A DNA stretch of 64,000 nt from Rhizobium sp. 18055. Its GTDB lineage: Bacteria > Pseudomonadota > Alphaproteobacteria > Rhizobiales > Rhizobiaceae. How positions within the stretch are numbered: the first letter of the stretch is position 1; every line of letters begins with the position of its first letter. The translations under genes and the position numbers were made by a program. Shown here piece by piece: positions 33,648 through 42,925 of the stretch. Where the stretch lies: NCBI RefSeq assembly GCF_902706285.1, contig NZ_CACSKD010000008.1, positions 1 to 64,000 of the forward strand, given 5' to 3'. The notes under the pieces were generated by a model, which saw only the letters and a list, made by a program, of their open reading frames with translations, was not told where the DNA came from and made no database searches.

Positions 33648-34803
33648 GCGCCCTCTCCAGTGTTGCATCGACGGTAAGCGGACTCGCCTGCAGGCGGTTG
33701 CCGTCCTCGGCGAACACCATCGCTTTGCCCGGGGACAACGAGAGGGTGACGGGCATTCCAGCCGAGATGCCGCTTGCTTCCGCCGGCGTCAGCTTGGCGA
33801 TCATGATTTCGCCGATGGCATCGAGCTTGCAATAGAGGATGACTTCCGAGCCCAGGAACTCGATGCGCTCGACATGGGCGGCAAGACCGTCCTGCGGCGC
33901 GTTGGCCAGACGGACGAACTCAGGGCGAATGGCGAGGCTGACGTCGGCGCGGCCAGCGATGTAAGCCTGGAGGCCAAGCCGGATGCCACCAAAGGAAACC
34001 AGCCCGTTTTCAGCCAGTGCCGGCACCACGTTGATGCGCGGCTGACCGACAAAACGGGCGACTTCGATATGGGCAGGATCGTCGTAGATGACCTGCGGGC
34101 TGGCCAGCTGCAGCAGATTGCCGCCGATCATCACCGCGACACGGTCGGCCATCGACAGCGCCTCTGCCTGATCGTGGGTCACATAGACGGTCGGCACGCC
34201 GGCGCGGCGATGCAGTTCGACGATTTCACCGCGCGCATGCACGCGCAGATTGGCGTCGAGGTTGGAAAGCGGCTCGTCCATCAGGAACACGCTCGGTTGG
34301 CGCACCATGGCGCGGGCCAGCGCCACGCGCTGGCGCTGGCCGCCGGACATCTGGCCCGGCTTGCGATCGAGCAGATGGTCGATCTTCAGCGACTTCGCCA
34401 TTTCCTTGACGTCGCGGGCAATCGCCGCGCGGGTGGTGCGCTGGCCGGGGACGAAGGAGCCGACGAACGGCAGGCGCTGCGTGCCCGAGAGGCGGCGCAT
34501 GGCGAGCGGCACGGCAATGTTCTGGCCGGCCGTCAAATGCGGGTAAAGCGCGTAGGACTGGAAAACCATGGCGATGTTGCGATCGGCAGCGGCAATCGCC
34601 GACATGTCCTCGCCACCGATGACGATCTCCCCCTGATCGGCGTGATCGAGACCGGCAAGGATGCGCAGCAGCGTGCTCTTGCCGCAGCCCGACGGACCGA
34701 CGAGCGCGATGAATTCACCCGACTCGACGTCGAGGCTGACGCCCTTGAGAATGGCGTTTCCGGAGAATGACTTGGTGATGCCGCGAAGCGAAAGCGCGCT
34801 CAT
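33640..34803 (-). CDS. Sugar ABC ATPase, UgpC/MsmX-like
   Basis: A 387-residue ATPase: Walker A GPSGCGKST, Q-loop VFQSYALYP, signature MSGGQRQRVALARAM, Walker B VFLMDEPLSNLD and H-loop VYVTHDQAEA, then a C-terminal TOBE/OB regulatory domain (about 240-380). It carries an insertion of about 20 residues before the signature (RLPFVGSFVPGQRTTRAAI), absent from standard UgpC. It overlaps the metallophosphoesterase gene by 4 bp. It energises the importer below it. Confidence 0.9.
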   Translation of the reverse strand: MSALSLRGITKSFSGNAILKGVSLDVESGEFIALVGPSGCGKSTLLRILAGLDHADQGEIVIGGEDMSAIAAADRNIAMVFQSYALYPHLTAGQNIAVPLAMRRLSGTQRLPFVGSFVPGQRTTRAAIARDVKEMAKSLKIDHLLDRKPGQMSGGQRQRVALARAMVRQPSVFLMDEPLSNLDANLRVHARGEIVELHRRAGVPTVYVTHDQAEALSMADRVAVMIGGNLLQLASPQVIYDDPAHIEVARFVGQPRINVVPALAENGLVSFGGIRLGLQAYIAGRADVSLAIRPEFVRLANAPQDGLAAHVERIEFLGSEVILYCKLDAIGEIMIAKLTPAEASGISAGMPVTLSLSPGKAMVFAEDGNRLQASPLTVDATLERAHG

Positions 34804-35636
34804 TGCGCCCGCTCCGGCTGCTTCTTGTGGGCCGCCTGCGGATAGACTTCTTCGACAACATCATCAAGGAAATAGGCGGTCATCCCGGCAACTGCGACCA
34901 GTTCGGTGGTGACGTCCTCGCCGAGGTGGTGAATGGCGGCACCGACCAGACGCTCGCCGGGCATCTCGCGTTCCATCTTGTCGAGGATGAAGGCTGTCGG
35001 CGGCGCCCAGACGACCGAGGTCTGGCCGAATTCGCCCTTCCAGGTCCAGTGAAGATGGCCACTGCCAAAGAGCGCGACGTCATGGGCGGCGATCAGGTCG
35101 TAAAGCCGGCGGCGCTTTGTCGGACGCACGCTCCAATAGCCGGTGTCGCCTTCGTTGGCGTCATCCACGAAGAGTGGCTTGTGCGCGAAGATGGCGACAC
35201 GGCGATCACCGCGCTCTGCCAGGGTCTTCTGCAGCCAGTCGAACTGCGCCTGCTCCTCGGCATCTTCAAAGCCCATCAGCAGGCTGTTGAGGCCGATGAT
35301 GCGCCACTCGCCGATGTCCTGCACCCAATAGTCGGGGCCGACGATGTTGCGCCAGCGCGCCAAACGTTCCGGATTGACCGGCTGGGCCGAGCCAGGCAGG
35401 TGCCCGACGTCGTGGTTGCCGGGCACGATCAGCATCGGGATCGAAACTTCGCGCATCAGATCCATGGAGAAGGAGAGATCTTCGTCCTTGTCGGCACCAT
35501 CGACGCTGAGATCGCCGGTATGGACGATCAGATCAGCGCCGGTTTCCTCGATCCAACTGACCAGCGGCGCCCAATTGCCGTTGAAATGCGGCTTGCTCGG
35601 GCTGAAATGTGTATCGGTGATATGAATGATCTTCAC
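34800..35636 (-). CDS. Calcineurin-like metallophosphoesterase (GpdQ/CpdA-like)
   Basis: A 278-residue binuclear-metal phosphodiesterase. Metal ligands are in ITDTHF, HTGDLSVDG, VPGNHDVGH, IFAHKPLF and GSGHLHWTW. The family includes 3',5'-cAMP phosphodiesterase and glycerophosphodiesterase GpdQ; there is no signal peptide, so it acts in the cytoplasm. It is the first gene of the operon and overlaps the importer ATPase by 4 bp. That coupling suggests it cleaves an imported phosphodiester, such as a glycerophospho-alcohol, rather than acting in cAMP signalling. Confidence 0.88.
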   Translation of the reverse strand: MKIIHITDTHFSPSKPHFNGNWAPLVSWIEETGADLIVHTGDLSVDGADKDEDLSFSMDLMREVSIPMLIVPGNHDVGHLPGSAQPVNPERLARWRNIVGPDYWVQDIGEWRIIGLNSLLMGFEDAEEQAQFDWLQKTLAERGDRRVAIFAHKPLFVDDANEGDTGYWSVRPTKRRRLYDLIAAHDVALFGSGHLHWTWKGEFGQTSVVWAPPTAFILDKMEREMPGERLVGAAIHHLGEDVTTELVAVAGMTAYFLDDVVEEVYPQAAHKKQPERAQ

Positions 35637-35950
35637 GGCGCTTCTCCAGTTCCAAGAAGCCGACCAAGCCCACGGCCGCCGACCTCTTCCGGCGCCTCTT
35701 TAAAGCGATCATGTGTCGTGGGCGTAACACGCCTTTCCACCCGTGTTTCATTTTCGTCATCGATCTGTCACGCGGGGCGCAATTTCTGCTCGCGGGAAAC
35801 GCGTTACAGCATCGACAACGTACCACGCGATCGGGCGTACCTGAATCGCCGGCGCTCAGATCGAGGACGACCGAGATCACAATGATGTCGGGCGCGTGGT
35901 CTGACACGTTGAAGAGATTGAAGAAATGCAGGCAGAACGCTTGCGACCAC
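35637..35950. other. Intergenic region upstream of the phosphoesterase operon
   Basis: 314 bp holding the promoter of the phosphoesterase/ABC operon and the 3' end of the YhaN-like gene. I see no ORF with a ribosome site, no tRNA and no clear LacI operator palindrome. Confidence 0.4.
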
Positions 35951-38900
35951 TTACATGGTGATCACATCGACCTCGTCCGCCAGCGCCCGCCTTGCAATAT
36001 CGACGACGCTGGCCTGATGGGTAAAGAGGATTGTCTGGAAAACATCGGATGTCGATGCCAGCGCCTTCAATCCCGATCGGGTGCGATCGTCATCGAAGGT
36101 CTGGAAGATGTCGTCGATGATCAGTGGCGCCGGTTCGTTACGCGAACAATAATCTTCGATGAACGCCAGCCTCAGCGCCAGATACAGCTGATCTCCCGTT
36201 CCTTCGCTCAACCCAGGTAGCGGAACGCGCTCGCCGCCTGAGCGCACCGCGGCCAGATGAAGCGTATCGTCCTCGCCATATTCCTGCGCGAGCCCGCCGA
36301 ATGCACCCTCCGTCAAAGTGGAGAACAAGGCGCCGGCGCGGGTGATGACAGGGTCGGATTGAGCCTCGCGGTAGGCTTCCATCGAGGTGGCGAGCATCCG
36401 CGCGGCAAGCTTCAGAACCACCCATTGCCTGGCGAGATCCTTTGTCTCTTCTTCGGCCGACAGCCTCTCGAAGACAGCGTATTCGACACTCTTGGCCGTC
36501 TCCAGCTCATGCCGCTTCCGCTTGTTTTCGGCCACTTCAGCGGTCACGTCGCCAAGCCGGGCTACCAGCTCCGCATCCTCGCGATCAAGCTGCTCGACGG
36601 CAAGGCTCGCTTCTGCCCGGTCGAAACCGGCGAGCTGCGCACGAACATCGCTTTCGCTCAGGCCATTTGCCTGTTCGACAAAGCGTCGGCGGCTGGCCGC
36701 GAGGCTCGATTGCGCCGATCGTCTGTCGCGCATCCTTTGCAGCAGTGCTGCGGGATCGGTGTTCGGCGGCAGCGAACTGGTCAACTCTGAGAGTATGCTA
36801 GCGCAGCGCAAAGCCTCCTGCTCGTATCGCCCCTGCGACAACTCGGCGATCCCAAGGTCGGAAACCAGCCTCACGCGCCTTTGCTGCTCGGCGCTTTCCG
36901 CTACCGCGCGCTGATGAAGCATATCGATCGCGGCATCGGCCGACAGTTGCGCAAGATCCGGAGCCACGTCCGTGGTCAGCGCGCTGATGCTCTCCTCGAA
37001 TGCTGTGATATCACGCGCCATGCCTTTCACCCGCCGGTCGCGGTTCGCCCGTTCGGCCAGAACCAGCGGCACCTGTTTCCAGACCTCCAGGATGGCTTCG
37101 GCCATCTCGATCGTCGCACCCTCGCCAAGGCCGAGCTCCGATGTGACATCGGAGAATTCGAGCTGCCAACGCTCGGTCCGCACGGTTAGCGCCTCGGCTT
37201 CGGTTTCGAGGTCTCTGATGCTTTCAAGGCTCGACGTGCGCTTGCCCTCCGTGGCGCGGCTCTCGCTCCAGCGCTGCTCCATGGCGTCGAGATGGCGCGC
37301 AAGAGCCTTTCCAAGTGCTGCACAGGGAAGCGCACGCGCATCGCTGAGGCCAGTGTCGCGGGCGATGTCGGCAAGCACCGGCGCGATCCGCTCCTCGCTT
37401 AACCTTAGAACAGACAACTCATCGGCCAGGACGTTCGTCGCCGCTCGTTGACCAGCCAGCACGTCGATCGCGCGCCGCCACTCGATCATCTGTTCGCAGC
37501 CAAGCGGCGAGACACCGGATAGCGCAAACAACGCCCGGTAATCTGCCTCAAGCGCGCCAAGCTTCTGTTTCGCCTCCTGCGCCTCGGCCTCCAGCCGCTC
37601 CTGCGTCTTGACCAGCTCGGTCGAGCGCAATTGCAGATGTGTGTGCCGCGCCACTCTCTCGGCATTGGCAAGCGCCAGATCCGCGAGCCGATCGGCCTGC
37701 GACATGGCGGCTTCCACACCGACACGCGCTGCCGGTGCCGGGGCGGCCGCGAACTCGCGCCAGAGGTTGTCACGAAGCTTTCGCTCGCCCATTATCTCGT
37801 CACGCGTGACGATGACATCGCCACCTTCGAGGCGCGCCATCTCGCCGGAAACAGTGTGAGCTTCCGAGACCGCGCCGGCGAGTTGGCCTGCAACGTCCCG
37901 GACGACCGCGGAAGCCGCATCGATCAACCGCCGGTGGTCGGACAGCGTCGATACGTCAGGAAGCGGGACGGCGACGATCTGATCGAGGCTCGAGATCGCA
38001 GGGCTGAGGCGGCCGATCCCGTCATCAAGCTCCGAACGTGCGCGATCGACGCGCACCTGCAGGCCGTCAATACGGGCGATATCGCCAAGTTCAGCCTGGA
38101 GTGCCGTGAGCCGGTCGGCATGTTGACGCGGATCGACGGGCTGCGGGCCGTCATAGATGCTTTCCAGATCCCTGAGGTAAGCGCGTTCCCTGGCGAGGTT
38201 TCGTTCGATCTCGGAATGCGCCCGCCGCAACTCGCGCCCGATCTCCTTCAGTTGCTGCAACTGGGCCAGAACGGCATCCGTCGGCTGCAAGATCTCCAGC
38301 TGCGCGACATCGACATCCAGCCCGAGCTTGCGCATCAACTGGCCAAGCCGCAGGTCGAAATCGTCCACTTCTCCGCGGACCCGGGCAATATCGGCTTTCG
38401 CCGAAAGATACGCAGACTTCCCCGCATATCGCTCGATGATCTTGCCGGCAGCGGCGAACAACCCCTCATCGACCTGGGCAACGCTCAACGCGTCACGCAG
38501 GCGCAGGACCTCCCCTCGCGCCAGGCTTTCCTTCTCGACAGCCTGGCGATGCGCGTCACTGGCCGCATCGAGCCGCTCTTCCGTATCGGCAAGCGGTTCA
38601 ATGTCTTGGAAGACGGCAACCGCCGCTTCATCCGCGTCAATCTCCCGCATCAGGGGCTCGAGGTTGCGCAATGCCGTAAGCCGGCTGTGCTCCCGCCTTT
38701 TCTCAAGGCGCTGCGCCTGCAGCGCGGCCAGTGCCGCAGCAGAGCTTTCGCCCTGCTCCACGAGCCGCTTCCAGTCGCCGGACTTGAGTTCGTGTTCGCG
38801 CTCGGATTTGCGCGCCTCTTCGTGGCGCTCCAGCGCCTGGTAGAAAAGCCTATCCTTCGAGCGCCGCTGCGCGAAAATCCCTTCGGCATCATTGTCGAGC

Positions 38901-39394
38901 GATCGCCGGAGGTTGGTCAGCCCGGTCAGCCCTGAGGCGGCGGAAAACAGCAGGCTGCCGATCTCTCCGCCGCTCTGAAGCATCGCGGCGGCACCTGTTC
39001 GAAGCCGGTCTGTATCCAGCCCGAAAGCGCGCTCGAACACCGGGCGACCCATGGCGCCCAGGAACGCGGCCAGCGCATCGTCAGCAAGCGGCGCCTCCTG
39101 ATCGGAATGGGCAAGAAGCGTGTTCTTGCGTCCCCGGCGGCGGCGAAACTGCAGGCGATTGCCGTTGCGGGCACTGATCTCGGCGGCCACTCTGAGTGTT
39201 GACGCGTCATGGGTGAAGGCCTGCTCGACCTCGTGGGGAAAGCCGAACAGCAGATCCGAGATCGCCTTCAGCGCCGAGGACTTTCCCGCCTCGTTGGCAC
39301 CATAGACGATATGAAGCTTGGCATTTGAACGGAACTCGAGGGTCCTGTCCGTCAGTGCGCCGTAGCGCAGGATGTCAAGGCGATCAAAACGCAT
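35951..39394 (-). CDS. YhaN/SbcC-like AAA ATPase of DNA repair
   Basis: A 1147-residue Rad50-type ATPase: Walker A YGANEAGKSS near residue 35, a long coiled-coil middle (about 170-950), and a C-terminal half-domain with signature-like LSEGTGDQLYLALRLAF and Walker B LIIDDIFQTFDDDR. This fits the YhaN branch rather than classic SbcC. It follows the nuclease gene with a one-base overlap (TGATG). Together they should form a nuclease complex that processes DNA ends. Confidence 0.88.
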   Translation of the reverse strand: MRFDRLDILRYGALTDRTLEFRSNAKLHIVYGANEAGKSSALKAISDLLFGFPHEVEQAFTHDASTLRVAAEISARNGNRLQFRRRRGRKNTLLAHSDQEAPLADDALAAFLGAMGRPVFERAFGLDTDRLRTGAAAMLQSGGEIGSLLFSAASGLTGLTNLRRSLDNDAEGIFAQRRSKDRLFYQALERHEEARKSEREHELKSGDWKRLVEQGESSAAALAALQAQRLEKRREHSRLTALRNLEPLMREIDADEAAVAVFQDIEPLADTEERLDAASDAHRQAVEKESLARGEVLRLRDALSVAQVDEGLFAAAGKIIERYAGKSAYLSAKADIARVRGEVDDFDLRLGQLMRKLGLDVDVAQLEILQPTDAVLAQLQQLKEIGRELRRAHSEIERNLARERAYLRDLESIYDGPQPVDPRQHADRLTALQAELGDIARIDGLQVRVDRARSELDDGIGRLSPAISSLDQIVAVPLPDVSTLSDHRRLIDAASAVVRDVAGQLAGAVSEAHTVSGEMARLEGGDVIVTRDEIMGERKLRDNLWREFAAAPAPAARVGVEAAMSQADRLADLALANAERVARHTHLQLRSTELVKTQERLEAEAQEAKQKLGALEADYRALFALSGVSPLGCEQMIEWRRAIDVLAGQRAATNVLADELSVLRLSEERIAPVLADIARDTGLSDARALPCAALGKALARHLDAMEQRWSESRATEGKRTSSLESIRDLETEAEALTVRTERWQLEFSDVTSELGLGEGATIEMAEAILEVWKQVPLVLAERANRDRRVKGMARDITAFEESISALTTDVAPDLAQLSADAAIDMLHQRAVAESAEQQRRVRLVSDLGIAELSQGRYEQEALRCASILSELTSSLPPNTDPAALLQRMRDRRSAQSSLAASRRRFVEQANGLSESDVRAQLAGFDRAEASLAVEQLDREDAELVARLGDVTAEVAENKRKRHELETAKSVEYAVFERLSAEEETKDLARQWVVLKLAARMLATSMEAYREAQSDPVITRAGALFSTLTEGAFGGLAQEYGEDDTLHLAAVRSGGERVPLPGLSEGTGDQLYLALRLAFIEDYCSRNEPAPLIIDDIFQTFDDDRTRSGLKALASTSDVFQTILFTHQASVVDIARRALADEVDVITM

Positions 39395-40629
39395 CAGTCG
39401 GCCCCTTCGCCGCGGGCGAGAAGCAGCTTGCGGGCCTCCTCGATCAGTGCGTCGATGCTCACATCCAGCGGCAGGTCGCCAGCACCGATGCCCGCCGGCA
39501 GCTTGGGCAGGATCGCGGACATCAGGATCTCGGCCTCGGCTTGCAGATCGGCCTCCTTGCCATGCTCGGCAACGAGCCGCCCGAGATCAAGCACGGCGCC
39601 ATCCGCCTTGACCGCAAGCTGCGGTTCGATGATCAGCAATTCGAGCTTTTCCAGCCAGATGTCTTCGTGTGCCCGATGGCAAGCGGCCTGAACCTCGTCG
39701 ATCCATTGCTGGCGTTGTGCGACGAACTGCCGGTGCAGCCTTGACGCACCGCGAAGCCGGATACGCAAGGCCGTCGTGCGGTCTTCGGCTTCCGCGCGGA
39801 TCGACCGGGCGGACTGCTCGACGAGCTGCAATATCTCGGCCGCACTATGATCGACATCGATGGCGATTTCAGCCATGGCAAAGCGGGCTTCATCGACAAT
39901 CAGGCGCTCAACGGACGCCTGCCCGTCATCGACGCTGACAAGAACCGCTCCCTTGGCGCCCTGCTCCCGGACGCTGCGGCCCTGCAGATTTCCAGGGAAG
40001 ACGATGAGCGGATCGGATGCCACCTGCTCGTAGTCGTGAACGTGGCCAAGCGCCCAATAATCATATCCACGCGAGCGCAGGTCATCCACGGAACAGGGCG
40101 CATAGGGCGCGTGAGGCTCCCTGCCCGTCAGCGACGTGTGCAGGACGCCAATGTTGAAACTGCCCTTGACCGGGACGGGATAGTTGAGCGCCAGATTGTC
40201 ATTGGCGGATCGCTCCGCAAAACCCTGCCCATGCAGCACCACCTTCAGGTGATCGATGGTGACAGAACCGGGCTTCGATGTCGGAAATTCGTGGACGTTG
40301 CCCGGCAACGTGATCGTCTTGGTGATAACGCTGAGCGCATCGTGATTGCCGCGAAGCAGGTAGACAGGAATGCCGGCGCGGTCCAGGCGGCCCATTTCGC
40401 GATTGAAAAACAGACCGATCTTGTTGTCCTTCCAGTCCCCGTCATAGACATCGCCGGCGATGACGAAGAAATCGACGCCGAGTTCGATCGCGCGGCTGAC
40501 AAGGGTCGAGAACGCCCGACGGCTTGCCTCCACGAATATGGCCGCAATGTCGGCATCCTTGAGCGCCAACCCCTGAAACGGGCTTCCCAGATGCAGGTCG
40601 GCGGCGTGAATGAATCTGAAGGATGTCAT
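39394..40629 (-). CDS. YhaO/SbcD-like DNA repair exonuclease
   Basis: A 411-residue Mre11-type metallophosphoesterase. Metal-binding motifs are HAADLHLG, IAGDVYDGDW, LRGNHD, HTSLTG and ALGHVHD, followed by a capping and helical C-terminal region (about 270-410). It is the partner of the YhaN-type ATPase, with which it shares one base. No SOS box was recognised upstream. Confidence 0.9.
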   Translation of the reverse strand: MTSFRFIHAADLHLGSPFQGLALKDADIAAIFVEASRRAFSTLVSRAIELGVDFFVIAGDVYDGDWKDNKIGLFFNREMGRLDRAGIPVYLLRGNHDALSVITKTITLPGNVHEFPTSKPGSVTIDHLKVVLHGQGFAERSANDNLALNYPVPVKGSFNIGVLHTSLTGREPHAPYAPCSVDDLRSRGYDYWALGHVHDYEQVASDPLIVFPGNLQGRSVREQGAKGAVLVSVDDGQASVERLIVDEARFAMAEIAIDVDHSAAEILQLVEQSARSIRAEAEDRTTALRIRLRGASRLHRQFVAQRQQWIDEVQAACHRAHEDIWLEKLELLIIEPQLAVKADGAVLDLGRLVAEHGKEADLQAEAEILMSAILPKLPAGIGAGDLPLDVSIDALIEEARKLLLARGEGAD

Positions 40630-40809
40630 GACTGGATCTGTGCTCTCAAATTCGGTCTGATTCTAAAAGCCCAGTCACGCGATTGATACGCCGCAGGGCC
40701 CAAAATGAGCGCGCGGCGCGGGATAGCCACATGTTTTTGGCGGAAGACTGACAATGCAAAGGCGCGCGGGGCCAAGGCTCCGCCACGCCAGCGCATCAGA
40801 TGATAGCGG

Positions 40810-41514
40810 TCAAGCTTTCGGTTCACCCTCTGGGGCAACCATTGACTTGGGCACGCCGCTGCCGACGAAGAGCGGCGTTACGTTCGACGTTTCGTTGGCA
40901 ATCGCGCGCTGCACCTTATGACGCCTGCTCCATAGCGCAGTCATCTCGGTGACCTTGGCCTGCATGCCGTCGCGTGGGCGATAAAACGCCGGACGCTCGG
41001 GACGAGGCACGGAATAGGCAGCGCTCAGTGCTTCCATCAGATCCAGCGCCCGCAAACCAAGCCGCGAAAACTCCTCGGCCCGATGCTCGAAGTAGTCGCC
41101 GAAATCGGGCGACGATATATCGAGCGATTCCAGAGCCTCGACAGCGTTGCGCAGGCGGTTCGGCAGCCAGATAACCTCGTCTATCATGTCCGGCTTCAGC
41201 AGAGCCCAGTTGGCATCGCGAGGCAGGACCAGTGTCGGGTCATCGGTATGGAGGATGAAATCGCCGGGATCTGCCGGATTGAACTCCGGCTCATCATGCG
41301 CAGCCGCATAACAGCCGCCAACGAAATCATCCAGTGCCAGAACCGTTCGCATTGCCAGATCGCGCGCCGCGGCATCATGCTTTGCTTTGGTCTGCGCGCG
41401 GGAAGCATTCCGCTTCAGCGGCGCTGAGATAATCCAGCCAACCAGTACGCCAATCAGGGCGATGGCTGCGCCCAGGAAGATCGTACCCTGCGTCGAATTC
41501 AAAAAGGCGCTCAA
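40810..41514 (-). CDS. Hypothetical membrane-anchored protein
   Basis: A 234-residue protein with one N-terminal membrane helix (about residues 10-31, GTIFLGAAIALIGVLVGWIISA) and a soluble, mostly helical C-terminal part facing the cytoplasm by charge rule (KRNASRAQTKAK after the helix). Conserved-looking acidic and Trp-containing stretches are present (DEVIWLPNRLRNAVEALESL), but I recognise no family. It sits between the YhaO-type nuclease gene and an HtrA-type protease gene on the same strand, 42 nt from the latter. Confidence 0.65.
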   Translation of the reverse strand: MSAFLNSTQGTIFLGAAIALIGVLVGWIISAPLKRNASRAQTKAKHDAAARDLAMRTVLALDDFVGGCYAAAHDEPEFNPADPGDFILHTDDPTLVLPRDANWALLKPDMIDEVIWLPNRLRNAVEALESLDISSPDFGDYFEHRAEEFSRLGLRALDLMEALSAAYSVPRPERPAFYRPRDGMQAKVTEMTALWSRRHKVQRAIANETSNVTPLFVGSGVPKSMVAPEGEPKA

Positions 41515-41556
41515 TTGCTATATTCCTCACGACTCGGTGTTCGGCAAACCATCATA

Positions 41557-42516
41557 CTACGAAGGCCGCGCAGTTGGCGTCAGATACTTCGTCTCGATCA
41601 TACCCTGAACGGAGAAGATCAGAAACGATGTTTCCTGGCCGATTCTATCGCCATCCATCAAGCGGATGACGTCGTCAATACCGGCAACGGCTTTTCCGTC
41701 GATCGCCAGAATGACATCACCCTCCTTCAGGCCGCCGATCTCCGCCGGGCTACCGGGTTCGACACGGCGCAGACGAACCGATGTCGTCTGGGCAACGCCT
41801 GCCTCAAGCGCCACGCGCCGGTGCAGGGCGATTGTATCGGCGGAGATGCCGATATAGCCATGCCTTACCCGGCCGAAGCGCAGGAGCTCGGACACGACAT
41901 AGTTGGCCGTGTTCGATGCGACGGCGAAGGCGATGCTCTGCGCGCCTTGAATGACGGCTGTGTTGACGCCGATCACCTCGCCGCTCGAGGAAATCAGCGG
42001 CCCGCCGGAATTGCCGGGGTTCAAGGCAGCGTCCGTCTGTATCACATCGTCGATCAGACGGCCATTGGCCGCACGCATCGAACGCCCGAGAGCCGAAACG
42101 ATGCCAGCAGTGACGGTCCATTCGAAGCCGAGCGGATTGCCGATCGCAATGGCGATCTGGCCTCTGCGCAACTGCTGCGAATCGCCGAGACGCGCCCAGG
42201 CACCAACACTCGAATTCGCCCGGATCAGCGCAATATCGGTATCGGGGTCACGTCCCAGCACCCGCCCTTCCGTGACAAGACCCTCCGGGGTCTTGATCCT
42301 GACGGCCTTGGCATCCTCGACAACGTGGTTGTTGGTGACGATCAGGCCATCGGGCGATATTGCAAAGCCGGACCCATGGCCGGCACGCCCGCCGATCCGC
42401 TCGATGCGACTGACCGCCGGCCCGACCAGCTCGACGGCGCCGGAAATACTGTGAGAGTAGGCGTCAATCAGTTGGTCATCGGTGGCGGCAACGATATCCC
42501 TATCGATCATTCCCAT
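41557..42516 (-). CDS. HtrA-like serine protease without signal peptide
   Basis: A 319-residue trypsin-like protease with complete triad His64 (TNNHVV), Asp94 (DTDIALI) and Ser170 (PGNSGGPL), followed by one PDZ domain (about 225-310). Unlike the DegP at 13376 it has no N-terminal export signal (MGMIDRDIVAATDDQL is polar) and lacks the second PDZ. The ATG follows a strong GGAGGAG. A cytoplasmic role is therefore likely, or secretion by another route. Confidence 0.88.
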   Translation of the reverse strand: MGMIDRDIVAATDDQLIDAYSHSISGAVELVGPAVSRIERIGGRAGHGSGFAISPDGLIVTNNHVVEDAKAVRIKTPEGLVTEGRVLGRDPDTDIALIRANSSVGAWARLGDSQQLRRGQIAIAIGNPLGFEWTVTAGIVSALGRSMRAANGRLIDDVIQTDAALNPGNSGGPLISSSGEVIGVNTAVIQGAQSIAFAVASNTANYVVSELLRFGRVRHGYIGISADTIALHRRVALEAGVAQTTSVRLRRVEPGSPAEIGGLKEGDVILAIDGKAVAGIDDVIRLMDGDRIGQETSFLIFSVQGMIETKYLTPTARPS

Positions 42517-42766
42517 GGCAATACTCCTCCGATGCTCCTACGGAGATCGGATATTAACGACCGGCGACTGCATGCTGGAGGCTGCCGGTGCAGCGAGTTG
42601 AACTTGCATATGAGATGAGGATGCGACAATGCGGTTTCAAGCCATGGGTACCCGCGCTGCATAGCCGCCTTGTCCACAGGCACTTTTGATAGGCCACCGA
42701 TTTCGCCCTGTGGTTATTGCTGCCGGACAGGTGACAAGGCTCAAAGCTTGTTGTAGGAGACAATCC

Positions 42767-42841
42767 ATGTTGTCTGGCTGCACCCACGTTTCCCGATTTT
42801 ATTACTTCCGCGAATGCGTGCGGAGGCTGGGAAACGCGTAA
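42767..42841 (+). CDS. Aromatic leader peptide of the DAHP synthase attenuator
   Basis: A 24-residue ORF with AGGAG about 8 nt upstream of its ATG. Codons 10-15 read Arg-Phe-Tyr-Tyr-Phe-Arg (ttt tat tac ttc at 42797-42808), a run of the two amino acids the downstream pathway supplies. The last of these codons overlap the first strand (42805-42811) of a stem with 42820-42826. Stalling there would free 42820-42831 to pair with 42862-42873, part of which is needed for the terminator. This is the standard design of an amino-acid attenuator. Confidence 0.8.
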   Translation: MLSGCTHVSRFYYFRECVRRLGNA

Positions 42842-42867
42842 GTCGAGATACGCATTTTAACCCCACC

Positions 42868-42895
42868 AACCGCTAGTCAACCTGGCGGTTTTTTA
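42868..42895 (+). terminator. Attenuator terminator upstream of DAHP synthase
   Basis: AACCGCTAG and CTGGCGGTT form a 9-bp stem (one G-T pair) with loop TCAAC, followed by six T residues, 30 nt before the DAHP synthase start and 27 nt after the leader-peptide stop. Confidence 0.85.
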
Positions 42896-42925
42896 TGCGC
42901 CCGGTATGACCTCCTGGAGAATACC

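Noticed and set aside
37631..38935. A 434-codon plus-strand frame
   Set aside because: Antisense to the YhaN-like ATPase coiled-coil region, with no recognisable domain or ribosome site.
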